64,000 nucleotides of DNA from Flavobacteriales bacterium (lineage in GTDB: Bacteria; Bacteroidota; Bacteroidia; Flavobacteriales_D; Sanyastnellaceae): NCBI GenBank assembly GCA_019694805.1, contig JAIBBG010000001.1:451412-515411 (forward strand), read 5' to 3'. Position 1 is the first letter of the stretch; every line of letters starts with the position of its first letter. The notes under the pieces were generated by a model. It ran no database searches and had not been told where the DNA came from. It saw only the letters and a list, made by a program, of their open reading frames with translations. This document shows positions 9,382-17,468 of this stretch, in pieces. A program made the position numbers and the translations under genes.

Positions 9382-12056
9382 AATTTCAATCTGATCATTA
9401 CTGTTGGTAAAACATTCAACATACCAATTGTTCTCTTCCCGATTTTCAATCTTCCTTCATCGTTGTAATTGCTCAGTACAACATATTGCACATTACGGAT
9501 ATTGTTCCGATTGTAAGTATTAAATACAGAAGCAGCAATTTCCAATCTCCATTTACGAAAGTTCTTTTTCCATGTTGCCGCGATATCCAGACGGTGGTAA
9601 TCCGGAAGACGACCACTATTGAATTTCCCGTAGACTGGAATTTCTTTGGTGTTGCCATCGGGCAAATCCATCATCCATGTTCCCAGCAAAGGAGTATATG
9701 GCGCGCCACTTCCATAGACCCAAAAAGCACTGAACGACCAAACATTCAATTTCAATTCATAATTCAATTTGACTTCATGATTGATCCAATAATTCATTGG
9801 AATGTTTGTCAGATTTGCATCCGGATAATCAGCTTTTGCATCCATCCATGAATATCCTGCGGTGAAATGATGTCGTCGGTAATCTTTCATACATAGGAGA
9901 TCAACACCAAAAATTTTTGCATCTCCAACATAGAGTTCATGGCCTGAGTAAAACCATTGTGAAGTGACTACACCAGAATTTTGTTTTGCATAAGCTTCTA
10001 CATCCAGTGTGAATCCCGTGTGATGATACACCGTGCCAATTGAAATCTGATTGGAGCTCAACACCGGTACCTCGCCGCTTTCAGCCAATTGCCAAAAATC
10101 CGGGGTATTCTGATAGAGACTTTGATCTCTGGTTCTTTGGATGAATTGATTCGTTCTACCAGCAGATGATTTTATTTTCCAAACATCAGGAATCACTTCA
10201 TAATCTATGATCAGACGCGGTTCTGCGTAGATCTTCTGATTTCTGGAGAAATAGGATGTTCTCAAACCCGGGTTCAGGTGTAGTTTACCGTATTTGAATG
10301 ATGTAAAGGAAAAATAACCGGATAACACCTGTCCGGTTACTGAAGAATCAGCCAGAATATTTCCTTGTTCATTTTGTTTGAGGTATGAACTCAGTTGATT
10401 CAATTGAAGACCAAAAGTCAAACTTCCTGACTTCATTTTACCCGTGCATTCTGCTCTTGCATCGAAATCTTTCAAGAGTGTTTGTTCAGATGAAAATCTG
10501 ACACTATCCAAATCGAATAACAAATTTCGAATGGAGTCGGATGAAAAATAGGCGCCATTAAAACTACTCACTCCAATTCTTACGTTTGATTCCCACACAT
10601 CGTTGAATTCATGAAGCCAACGGGCAGACACACCGCTGTTTTTTTTCGTGCTCTCATCCTCGTAGTTAACATCTCTGGGATCGACCAATTCCAGATCTGT
10701 TGTATCAGCATATTGAACAAAAAGTTCATCTCGAGATAAGAATGCGCTCAGGTTAAATGTGTTTTTCGCATTGGTTCGAAAAGAGAATTTCGCATTGAGG
10801 TCTTGGAAATAAAATTCCGGATTCTGGTTACCAAATGCCTGGGTTTTCTCACTATCCGAATTGATGATTGCCGCTTGATATGCTGTATTGAAAAGGGACT
10901 TGTAGGTTGGGGTATATAACAGTCCAGTGTATGCTCTTCTTGCAGTGATGAAAAAGGAAGATTTACCTGCAGTATCCATTGGCGATTCGAAAACGATACC
11001 TGCAGAAAGCGGACTCAAATCAATCTGAACATTTCGATTGTTGAGACTTCCTTCGCGACCGATGACTTCAACAAAACCACCGATTCGCCCACCATACCTT
11101 GCATCCGTGACACCCTTGTGAACAGAAACAGCCTTCACCGCATTTGTATTTACCGCACTAAATGCTCCGAAGAAATGATCCTGGTGATAAATATTAAAAC
11201 CATCGAGAGATAACAAAATTTGATCATTGTTGCTGCCTCGAATGAATAGTCCATTGCTGGATTCTCTGGTGGCACCGATACCAGGTAGGATTTGTGCAGC
11301 GCGCATGATGTCCGATTCTCCCGTTCCATTTGATGTTGTCATGCTAGCCGGATTCAGAACGAAAATACCAGCACTACCGGTTGATTCAAGAGATCTCACC
11401 CCTTCTGCTTCGATCATGACATCCGGTAAATAATTCCGTTGAGGTTCAATTTTGATGACAATTTTTTTGTCTTTTTCACCAACACGAAATGGGAATGCCA
11501 TCGTTTCATATCCGACAAAAAACACAACAAGGGTATCATCTAAGTTGGAAGGAACCTCGAGAAAAAATCTTCCATCTCCATCGGTAGTTGCCCCTTGAAT
11601 GCCGCTTTTGAACGTCAACACAGCGAATGGTAATAATTCACTATTGAATGCGTCCCGAACTACACCAGAAATTTTCACGGTTTCATTCGCAAGCGTTGAA
11701 TCCGGTACAAGTTCTTCTTTGACATCTGCCTCATAATAGATCAGGATCACGTCATCGATCATTCTGTAACCATAACCAGATTTCAACAGAAGCAGATCGA
11801 GGAATTGAACAATGGTTACTTCATCGAAGCTCCATGAACCTTTCCATTTTTCGAGTTCAAAACTATCGTAAGCGAATTTCAGATTGTAACGCGAAGAGAT
11901 GTCTTTGAGCACTTCTCCGGCGGACTTTGAGACATAATTACCTGAGATGAGCGGTTGATTCTGAGCAAAAACAGGTGCTGTAAAAAACAGCAACAACAGG
12001 CAGAGGAAAAGTCTTCTGACCGCTAATGATTCATATCTCCGTACCGAGTTGTTCAC
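9378..12056 (-). CDS. TonB-dependent receptor with STN signalling domain
   Basis: The 892-residue protein carries a signal peptide cleaved before Gln (APVFA/Q). An STN (secretin/TonB short N-terminal) domain follows at about 35-105, then a carboxypeptidase-regulatory-like domain at about 125-205 (VSGVVRDAFNSELLPFAV-type text). The plug at about 225-330 includes SNGLFIRGSNNDQILLSLDGF. A 22-strand-type barrel ends in Phe (VMIRLKF). The STN domain is the module that signals through a FecR protein, so this is a transducing receptor. The ligand is unknown, since neither nutrient-binding SusD-like nor polysaccharide genes are adjacent. Reading starts at GTG, with a 26-bp overlap with the sigma gene. 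Confidence 0.93.
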   Translation of the reverse strand: MNNSVRRYESLAVRRLFLCLLLLFFTAPVFAQNQPLISGNYVSKSAGEVLKDISSRYNLKFAYDSFELEKWKGSWSFDEVTIVQFLDLLLLKSGYGYRMIDDVILIYYEADVKEELVPDSTLANETVKISGVVRDAFNSELLPFAVLTFKSGIQGATTDGDGRFFLEVPSNLDDTLVVFFVGYETMAFPFRVGEKDKKIVIKIEPQRNYLPDVMIEAEGVRSLESTGSAGIFVLNPASMTTSNGTGESDIMRAAQILPGIGATRESSNGLFIRGSNNDQILLSLDGFNIYHQDHFFGAFSAVNTNAVKAVSVHKGVTDARYGGRIGGFVEVIGREGSLNNRNVQIDLSPLSAGIVFESPMDTAGKSSFFITARRAYTGLLYTPTYKSLFNTAYQAAIINSDSEKTQAFGNQNPEFYFQDLNAKFSFRTNAKNTFNLSAFLSRDELFVQYADTTDLELVDPRDVNYEDESTKKNSGVSARWLHEFNDVWESNVRIGVSSFNGAYFSSDSIRNLLFDLDSVRFSSEQTLLKDFDARAECTGKMKSGSLTFGLQLNQLSSYLKQNEQGNILADSSVTGQVLSGYFSFTSFKYGKLHLNPGLRTSYFSRNQKIYAEPRLIIDYEVIPDVWKIKSSAGRTNQFIQRTRDQSLYQNTPDFWQLAESGEVPVLSSNQISIGTVYHHTGFTLDVEAYAKQNSGVVTSQWFYSGHELYVGDAKIFGVDLLCMKDYRRHHFTAGYSWMDAKADYPDANLTNIPMNYWINHEVKLNYELKLNVWSFSAFWVYGSGAPYTPLLGTWMMDLPDGNTKEIPVYGKFNSGRLPDYHRLDIAATWKKNFRKWRLEIAASVFNTYNRNNIRNVQYVVLSNYNDEGRLKIGKRTIGMLNVLPTVMIRLKF

Positions 12057-12570
12057 GAAGGAGTTTCAGCACTTTACTCATTCTTTTTTCAATGGCTTTG
12101 ACAGATAAACCCAGGCGTTCTGCGATTTCCTGATAGGTCATGTCTTCAAGCCGATTCATCAGAAAAACTTCTCTTCCACCTTCTGGAAGCATGGAGATGA
12201 CACGCTGCAATTTTTCTTCATACTCATTCATTTCAGCGAGTTTTTCCGGGTGATCAAATTCTCTGTCATTGCCCGGTCTTTTTTTAAACTTCAGGAGAAG
12301 TTGTTGACGTTTCTGGTAGTTGATGGTATTGTTTTGGGCAATTTTATAGAGATAAGCTTTGACGGTCGATTTATCAATTCTGCTTCTGTTCTCCCAAAGT
12401 TTTACGAAAGTATCCTGGGTGATATCCTCAGCCAGATCAGCATCGCCACATCTGAACCAAATAAAATTACGGACGGACTTATAGTAGTCACGGAATATTT
12501 TCTGATACTCCGCGTCGCTCAGTTCTTCTAAATTTTTTTCCGGTTTAAAAATCGAAAACAACACAAGCAA
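12031..12570 (-). CDS. ECF-type RNA polymerase sigma factor (sigma-70 family)
   Basis: The 179-residue protein has region 2 (YKSVRNFIWFRCGDADLAEDITQDTF, split here for length) and region 4 (LPEGGREVFLMNR, then MTYQEIAERLGLSVKAIEKRMSKVL, the helix-turn-helix). This is the size and layout of extracytoplasmic-function sigma factors. It probably transcribes its own cluster under control of the FecR protein encoded three genes downstream. There is no ATG at the N-terminus; TTG at 12570 or a nearby GTG/TTG must serve as the start. Its 3' end overlaps the TonB receptor start by 26 bp. Confidence 0.92.
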   Translation of the reverse strand: MLVLFSIFKPEKNLEELSDAEYQKIFRDYYKSVRNFIWFRCGDADLAEDITQDTFVKLWENRSRIDKSTVKAYLYKIAQNNTINYQKRQQLLLKFKKRPGNDREFDHPEKLAEMNEYEEKLQRVISMLPEGGREVFLMNRLEDMTYQEIAERLGLSVKAIEKRMSKVLKLLREQLGTEI

Positions 12571-12800
12571 ATGAAGTTGTGCCGATAATGACTCAACCCG
12601 TGCAATGATACCTATAAACGCGCAAATATGTCATGTTGCCCTTATTGCATAACGCAAAAGATTGGAATTCCAAGCGAAGTGATCATCCCGAACGCATTGA
12701 TTTTCACCACTTGAGTTTTACGTTGACCCGACCATGACCCATCTATACATCTAACAAGGAATATTTTGTTTTTTCGAAAATGAAGGCCGTTCCTTATGAT

Positions 12801-12808
12801 TATTTTTG
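12801..12808 (+). promoter_or_regulatory. Candidate -7 promoter element for threonine dehydrogenase gene
   Basis: TATTTTTG is an exact match to the Bacteroidota -7 consensus TAnnTTTG, and it lies 29 nt before the ATG at 12838. No TTG was found at the expected -33 spacing. Confidence 0.4.
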
Positions 12809-12837
12809 CTCTGGACAGTGAATGAAACTGTAATCAT

Positions 12838-13809
12838 ATGCAAGGAAAAACACTCGTTATTGGCGCATCTGGCCAGATTGGTATTGAACTCGTCACGGCA
12901 TTGCGTAAGAAACATGGCACACATCAGGTTGTGGCTTCAGACATCAGGGCAACGGAAGTTCCTGAGCTCATCGATGGACCATTTGAAGTATTGAATGTGC
13001 TGAATGTGGATGAATTGGACAGAATCGTTCACAAGCATCAGATTACAGAGGTTTATTTGCTTGCAGCACTATTGAGTGCTACATCTGAAAAAAACCCAGA
13101 ACGCGCATGGGATTTGAATATGAATGGTCTTTTCCATGTGCTCGATTTGGCTAAAAATAAAAAGATACAAAAGGTATTCTGGCCAAGTTCCATTGCTGTA
13201 TTTGGTCCGAGTACTCCGAAACAGAACACGCCGCAATACACAGTGATGGAGCCCAATAGTGTTTATGGTATTTCTAAACTTGCGGGAGAACGGTGGTGTG
13301 AATACTACCACCAGAAGTATGGTGTTGACGTTCGCAGTTTGAGGTATCCTGGGCTGATCGGCTATAAATCAGATCCCGGAGGAGGAACAACAGATTATGC
13401 TGTGGATATCTTCCATCAGGCGATTGACAAAGGAAGCTATGAGTGTTTTCTTTCTGCCGAAACCATGCTTCCGATGATGATGATGGAAGATGCGATTCGC
13501 GCCACCATGAGCATCATGGAAGCACCGGCTGAACAAATCAAAATTCGCAGCAGCTATAATCTCGCAGGATGCAGCTTTACACCTGCAGACTTAACAAAAC
13601 TCATCCAGCAGGAGATTCCAGAATTTTCCATTTCATATAAGCCAGACTTCAGACAACAGATTGCGGATTCCTGGCCTGGTAGCATCGATGATAGTGCAGC
13701 CAGAAAAGACTGGAACTGGCAGGCTGAATATGATACAACCAGATTGGCTTCGACCATGTTGCGAGAGCTTCGCCTTAAAAAAAAAGCTGAGTCGCTTGTA
13801 ACCCGCTAA
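12838..13809 (+). CDS. NAD-dependent epimerase/dehydratase, L-threonine 3-dehydrogenase type
   Basis: This 323-residue extended SDR protein has the NAD-binding GASGQIG motif at residues 8-14 and the catalytic Tyr/Lys in YGISKLAGE. The block LRYPGLIG with SDPGGGTTDYAVDIFH is typical of the short-chain type of L-threonine 3-dehydrogenase first characterised in Flavobacterium and Cupriavidus. That enzyme oxidises threonine to 2-amino-3-oxobutanoate. No glycine C-acetyltransferase (kbl) gene, the usual next enzyme, is adjacent. A UDP-sugar epimerase role is less likely because the TTDYAVDIFH block is specific to the threonine dehydrogenase group. Confidence 0.85.
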   Translation: MQGKTLVIGASGQIGIELVTALRKKHGTHQVVASDIRATEVPELIDGPFEVLNVLNVDELDRIVHKHQITEVYLLAALLSATSEKNPERAWDLNMNGLFHVLDLAKNKKIQKVFWPSSIAVFGPSTPKQNTPQYTVMEPNSVYGISKLAGERWCEYYHQKYGVDVRSLRYPGLIGYKSDPGGGTTDYAVDIFHQAIDKGSYECFLSAETMLPMMMMEDAIRATMSIMEAPAEQIKIRSSYNLAGCSFTPADLTKLIQQEIPEFSISYKPDFRQQIADSWPGSIDDSAARKDWNWQAEYDTTRLASTMLRELRLKKKAESLVTR

Positions 13810-13821
13810 GGATTCATCACG

Positions 13822-13875
13822 TATAGACGCCACCGCAATGCCTATTTTCCATTGCGAGGAAACCTAACGTCTATA
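13822..13875 (+). repeat. Nested inverted repeats before the MORN gene
   Basis: The outer arms tatagacg (13822-13829) and cgtctata (13868-13875) enclose a second pair, cgcaatg (13834-13840) and cattgcg (13850-13856). Together they form a two-storey hairpin that ends 4 nt before the ATG at 13880. There is no T-run, so it is not a terminator for the preceding gene. It looks like a structured 5' leader or a dyad operator. Confidence 0.5.
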
Positions 13876-13879
13876 AGAA

Positions 13880-14770
13880 ATGAACCAGAATTTTTACACC
13901 CGGATGAGAATCCTCTTCACGACGGCCCTCAGCATTTTCGTGTTGCAGTCATTTGCCTCTGGTGGTGAAATCAACCAAACAGATGCCAAAGGGCAGCGCC
14001 AGGGCTATTGGATCATCAAAGGAAGTATGATTGATGATCATGCATATAAACCTGAAAGCAAAGTTGAAGAGGGAATCTACCTCGATAACAGGAAAAATGG
14101 GCTTTGGAAAAAGTATTGGCCCAATGGCAAAATTCGCTCAGAAATCAATTACGATCATGGTAAGCCCCAAGGGGAATACAAGCTTTTCTATGAAAATGGA
14201 AAGTTAGAAGAGCACAGCACTTGGACAAACAGTAAAAATACAGGTGCATTCAAGAGATATTATGAGAATGGAAACCCTCAACAAGATTTTCTATTTGCTG
14301 ATAATGGAAAGCGAAATGGTATGCAGAAGTATTTCCACGACAATGGTAAACTCGCTATGGAGGTCAACATTGTAAATGGACAGGAATCCGGTGTCATGCG
14401 CAGGTATAATCCTGACGGTTCCATTGCTGAAGAGAAGACGTTTGAGAACGGAGTTCTCAAACAAGGCAGCAACAAAAAATACAAAGTGACAGAAACACAA
14501 CCTGTCGTAGCCAAAGACCCTTACGATGATTCGGTAGGAAAAGAAAGTAAGGTTACATCAGACAAAACCAACACGGCTCAACCATTTAAGCCAAATGGTT
14601 TCAATACCCTGTATGACAAAAACGGACAAGTAACACAGATTGGTGAATTTTCCGATGGTAGGCTGTACGATGGAAAATGGTACAGGTACAATTCAGATGG
14701 TTTACTCATCAGGATTGAAATCTACAAGGGTGGCAAATACGTCGGCCTTGGCGTGATGGAAGAAAAATAA
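13880..14770 (+). CDS. Secreted MORN-repeat protein (YwqK-like)
   Basis: The 296-residue protein has a signal peptide (cleavage near SFASG) and at least six MORN_2-type repeats with the pattern YYENGK/N or YWPNGK, each followed by a GxxxGxxKxY turn. The family is often labelled toxin-antitoxin YwqK antitoxin by similarity, but that function is not demonstrated for exported Bacteroidota members. The repeats form a beta-hairpin solenoid that may bind membrane or a partner. A low-complexity linker around residues 195-235 separates the last two repeats. A second MORN lipoprotein is encoded at 46993-47547. Regulation may involve the hairpin immediately upstream. Confidence 0.8.
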   Translation: MNQNFYTRMRILFTTALSIFVLQSFASGGEINQTDAKGQRQGYWIIKGSMIDDHAYKPESKVEEGIYLDNRKNGLWKKYWPNGKIRSEINYDHGKPQGEYKLFYENGKLEEHSTWTNSKNTGAFKRYYENGNPQQDFLFADNGKRNGMQKYFHDNGKLAMEVNIVNGQESGVMRRYNPDGSIAEEKTFENGVLKQGSNKKYKVTETQPVVAKDPYDDSVGKESKVTSDKTNTAQPFKPNGFNTLYDKNGQVTQIGEFSDGRLYDGKWYRYNSDGLLIRIEIYKGGKYVGLGVMEEK

Positions 14771-14805
14771 GCTATACCAAAATTCAAACTAAATATTACT
14801 GAAGG

Positions 14806-14836
14806 AAGCCATCGTGCGAAGCGCGATGGCTTTTCG
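14806..14836 (+). terminator. Terminator downstream of the MORN gene
   Basis: A 9-bp perfect stem (aagccatcg/cgatggctt) extends with gc/gc pairs to a gaa loop and is followed by four T. It lies 35 nt after the MORN stop codon. Confidence 0.65.
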
Positions 14837-14863
14837 ATTCATTTCAGTTCATGCATCAACGTG

Positions 14864-14871
14864 TAAATTTG
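14864..14871 (+). promoter_or_regulatory. Candidate -7 promoter element for cysS
   Basis: TAAATTTG matches TAnnTTTG exactly, between the preceding terminator and the cysS ATG at 14904. No convincing -33 TTG is seen. Confidence 0.4.
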
Positions 14872-14903
14872 TCCCATTAATATTTCACCCTTCCACCAAA
14901 CGT

Positions 14904-16373
14904 ATGGAACAACCACTGTACATCTACAACAGCATCAAGCGAGAAAAAGAGAAATTTACTTCAATAGTACCTGGTCACGTAGGCATGTATGTGTGCGGAC
15001 CAACAGTTTACAGTGATGTACACCTCGGCAATGTGCGCACGTTTATGACCTTTGATATGGTCAGAAGGTATCTGGAATTCATCGGATATAAAGTTCGTTA
15101 TGTCCGCAATATCACTGACGTCGGTCATCTTACGGGTGACAGTGATGATGGTGAAGATAAGATTGCCAAAAAAGCGAAGCTTGAAAATCTGGAACCCATG
15201 GAGGTGGTGCAGAAATACACCAATGGATTTCATGATGTGATGAGTATCTTCAACATCGGACGACCGTCCATCGAGCCAACTGCAACGGGCCATATCATTG
15301 AGCAGATCGAAATGATTCAGGACATCATTCAAAATGGATTCGCTTATGAGAGCAATGGATCTGTCTATTTTGATGTTAGAAAATTCAGCGAAAAATTCAA
15401 TTACGGAAAATTGTCAGGAAGGGTGATTGATGACCTGATGACCAATACACGTGATCTTGACGGACAGGATGAAAAACGAGACGGGCTTGATTTTGCCCTG
15501 TGGAAAAAAGCAGAACCACAACATTTAATGCGATGGAATAGCCCATGGGGCGAAGGTTTCCCGGGATGGCATATTGAATGTTCTGTGATGAGTACCAAAT
15601 ATCTCGGGAAAGAATTTGATATTCACGGTGGAGGAATGGATTTGAAATTCCCCCACCATGAATGTGAAATTGCACAAAATGTTGGTGCTACCGGTCATGA
15701 ACCTGTGCGCTATTGGATGCATGGCAATATGCTTACTGTGAACGGGCGCAAGATGGCAAAGAGTGAGGGGAATGGTTTTACACCTGAAGAGTTGATCACT
15801 GGCAATCACAAACTACTCGAAAGAGGTTACTCGCCTATGACAGTACGTTTCTTTTTCCTCATGGGGCATTACGCGAGTACACTTGATTTCAGCAATGAAG
15901 CATTGCAGGCTGCAGAAAAGGGATATAAACGCATGCAAGCTGCCATACAGACTTTGAAACAGATTACACCTTCTTCTATCGGAGAGTATGATACCGAGGC
16001 ATTAAGAAATGCTTGCTATGCGGCGATGAACGATGATTTCAATACACCTATTTTGATTTCAGAATTGTTTGAAGCTGTTAAAGTGATTAATTCAGCCAAA
16101 GAAGGAAAAGTCAAACTCGCCGAAAAACAAATTGGTGATTTGCAACAAATATTTCAAGACTTCTTTTATTCCGTAATGGGCATGAAAGACGAAGAAGAAT
16201 CGGGAAATTCAGAACTTACAGAAGCACTCATGCAAATGATCATTGGTATGCGCGCTGATGCGAAGGCGAATAAAGATTATGCAACGTCTGACAAACTTCG
16301 CGATGCACTTGCCAAGATTCATGTACAAATAAAAGACACCAAAGAAGGAGCCACATGGACCTACGAAGGTTAA
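14904..16373 (+). CDS. cysS: Cysteinyl-tRNA synthetase
   Basis: This class I aminoacyl-tRNA synthetase charges tRNA-Cys with cysteine in the cytoplasm. The 489-residue protein contains the zinc-binding and ATP-site opening MYVCGPTVYSDVHLGN, in which HLGN is the HIGH motif. It also contains GWHIECS, a FPHHECEIAQ block and KMAKSEGN (the KMSKS loop). An upstream in-frame ATG at 14814 exists, but it lies within a terminator hairpin and adds a non-conserved leader, so ATG 14904, giving MEQPLYIYNS, was chosen. A tRNA-Cys gene lies 21 kb away on the other strand. Confidence 0.96.
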   Translation: MEQPLYIYNSIKREKEKFTSIVPGHVGMYVCGPTVYSDVHLGNVRTFMTFDMVRRYLEFIGYKVRYVRNITDVGHLTGDSDDGEDKIAKKAKLENLEPMEVVQKYTNGFHDVMSIFNIGRPSIEPTATGHIIEQIEMIQDIIQNGFAYESNGSVYFDVRKFSEKFNYGKLSGRVIDDLMTNTRDLDGQDEKRDGLDFALWKKAEPQHLMRWNSPWGEGFPGWHIECSVMSTKYLGKEFDIHGGGMDLKFPHHECEIAQNVGATGHEPVRYWMHGNMLTVNGRKMAKSEGNGFTPEELITGNHKLLERGYSPMTVRFFFLMGHYASTLDFSNEALQAAEKGYKRMQAAIQTLKQITPSSIGEYDTEALRNACYAAMNDDFNTPILISELFEAVKVINSAKEGKVKLAEKQIGDLQQIFQDFFYSVMGMKDEEESGNSELTEALMQMIIGMRADAKANKDYATSDKLRDALAKIHVQIKDTKEGATWTYEG

Positions 16374-16415
16374 TGCCGAAATCCTATCATCCACCCAAAC
16401 TGTATTGATTCATAC

Positions 16416-17468
16416 ATGAAAGCAAAACAAATTATTGGTATTGGTCTTATTGGGCTGATGCTTTTCTCCATCGCTTATGTAGGTTGTCAGGGTGACAATC
16501 CACCTATCAAGAAGGTCACGCCTGATCCTAAAACGCAGAAGCAGGAAATCACAGCTCCTGAATTTTCTGCTGACAGTGCATTCGCGTATATAGCAAGTCA
16601 GGTGAAGTTCGGTCCTCGCGTGCCCAATAGTTCAGCCCATGTTGCGTGTGGTGATTGGATGGTGGAACTGTTGCACAATTATGGCGCAAAAGTGATAGAA
16701 CAGAAAGCAGATCTTAAGGCATTTGATGGAACAGTGTTACACTCACGCAATATCATAGCTTCCTTCGCTCCAGAAAATCCTCAACGCATTTTGTTATGTG
16801 CACACTGGGACACAAGACCATTCGGGGATAAGGATCCGGATAAAACAAAATGGAGCAAGCCGATTGACGGCGCGAATGATGGTGCGAGCGGTGTTGGTGT
16901 TCTCTTGGAAATGGCCAGACAGTTCAAGGACAAAGCTCCGGCAATTGGTGTTGATTTGATTTTTTTCGACTCAGAAGACTATGGCACTCCTGAATTTAAG
17001 CAAGACAAAGGACCCGACGTTTTGAATCCTAATTTCATCAGCAGTTGGTGTTTGGGGTCTCAGCACTTCATTCAGAATCCGCATGTAAGACCCTATAATC
17101 CACGATTCGGTATATTGCTTGACATGGTTGGCAGTGGCGACGCCATGTTCAATAAAGAAAAATATTCGTCTGAAATCGCCGCAGATGTTATCAATTTGGT
17201 TTGGGGAACAGCTTCCAAATTAGGATATGGTCAATACTTCTATAACGAAGATGTAGAGGGTGTTATCGATGACCACGTCATGCTCAACCGTGGTGGTCTG
17301 CGGGTTATTGATATCATTGATACTCGCCCACAACCCGTAGCGATGGGCTTAGGTGGATATAAATTTGGAGGATATCATCACACACATAATGACAATCTAA
17401 ATGTGATTGATAAAAACACACTCAAAGCAGTTGGACAAACATTGATGCACGTGGTTTACAACCAATGA
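16416..17468 (+). CDS. M28-family glutaminyl-peptide cyclotransferase-like lipoprotein
   Basis: The 350-residue protein has a lipoprotein signal peptide (IAYVGC, Cys at about residue 24) and an M28-type zinc domain. The metal and catalytic residues are visible in LLCAHWDTRPFGDKDP, PIDGANDGASGVGVLLEMAR, FFDSEDYG and GGYHHTHND. The AHWDTRPF and GANDGASG blocks resemble glutaminyl cyclases, which convert N-terminal Gln to pyroglutamate, rather than true aminopeptidases. Many exported proteins in this window begin with Gln after signal cleavage, so such an enzyme would have many local substrates. That link is inferred. Its stop codon directly abuts the stop codon of the convergent downstream gene. 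Confidence 0.8.
   Translation: MKAKQIIGIGLIGLMLFSIAYVGCQGDNPPIKKVTPDPKTQKQEITAPEFSADSAFAYIASQVKFGPRVPNSSAHVACGDWMVELLHNYGAKVIEQKADLKAFDGTVLHSRNIIASFAPENPQRILLCAHWDTRPFGDKDPDKTKWSKPIDGANDGASGVGVLLEMARQFKDKAPAIGVDLIFFDSEDYGTPEFKQDKGPDVLNPNFISSWCLGSQHFIQNPHVRPYNPRFGILLDMVGSGDAMFNKEKYSSEIAADVINLVWGTASKLGYGQYFYNEDVEGVIDDHVMLNRGGLRVIDIIDTRPQPVAMGLGGYKFGGYHHTHNDNLNVIDKNTLKAVGQTLMHVVYNQ

Noticed and set aside
13880..14770. A toxin-antitoxin locus at the YwqK-like gene
   Set aside because: The antitoxin label is by similarity only; the protein has a signal peptide, and no toxin gene is adjacent.
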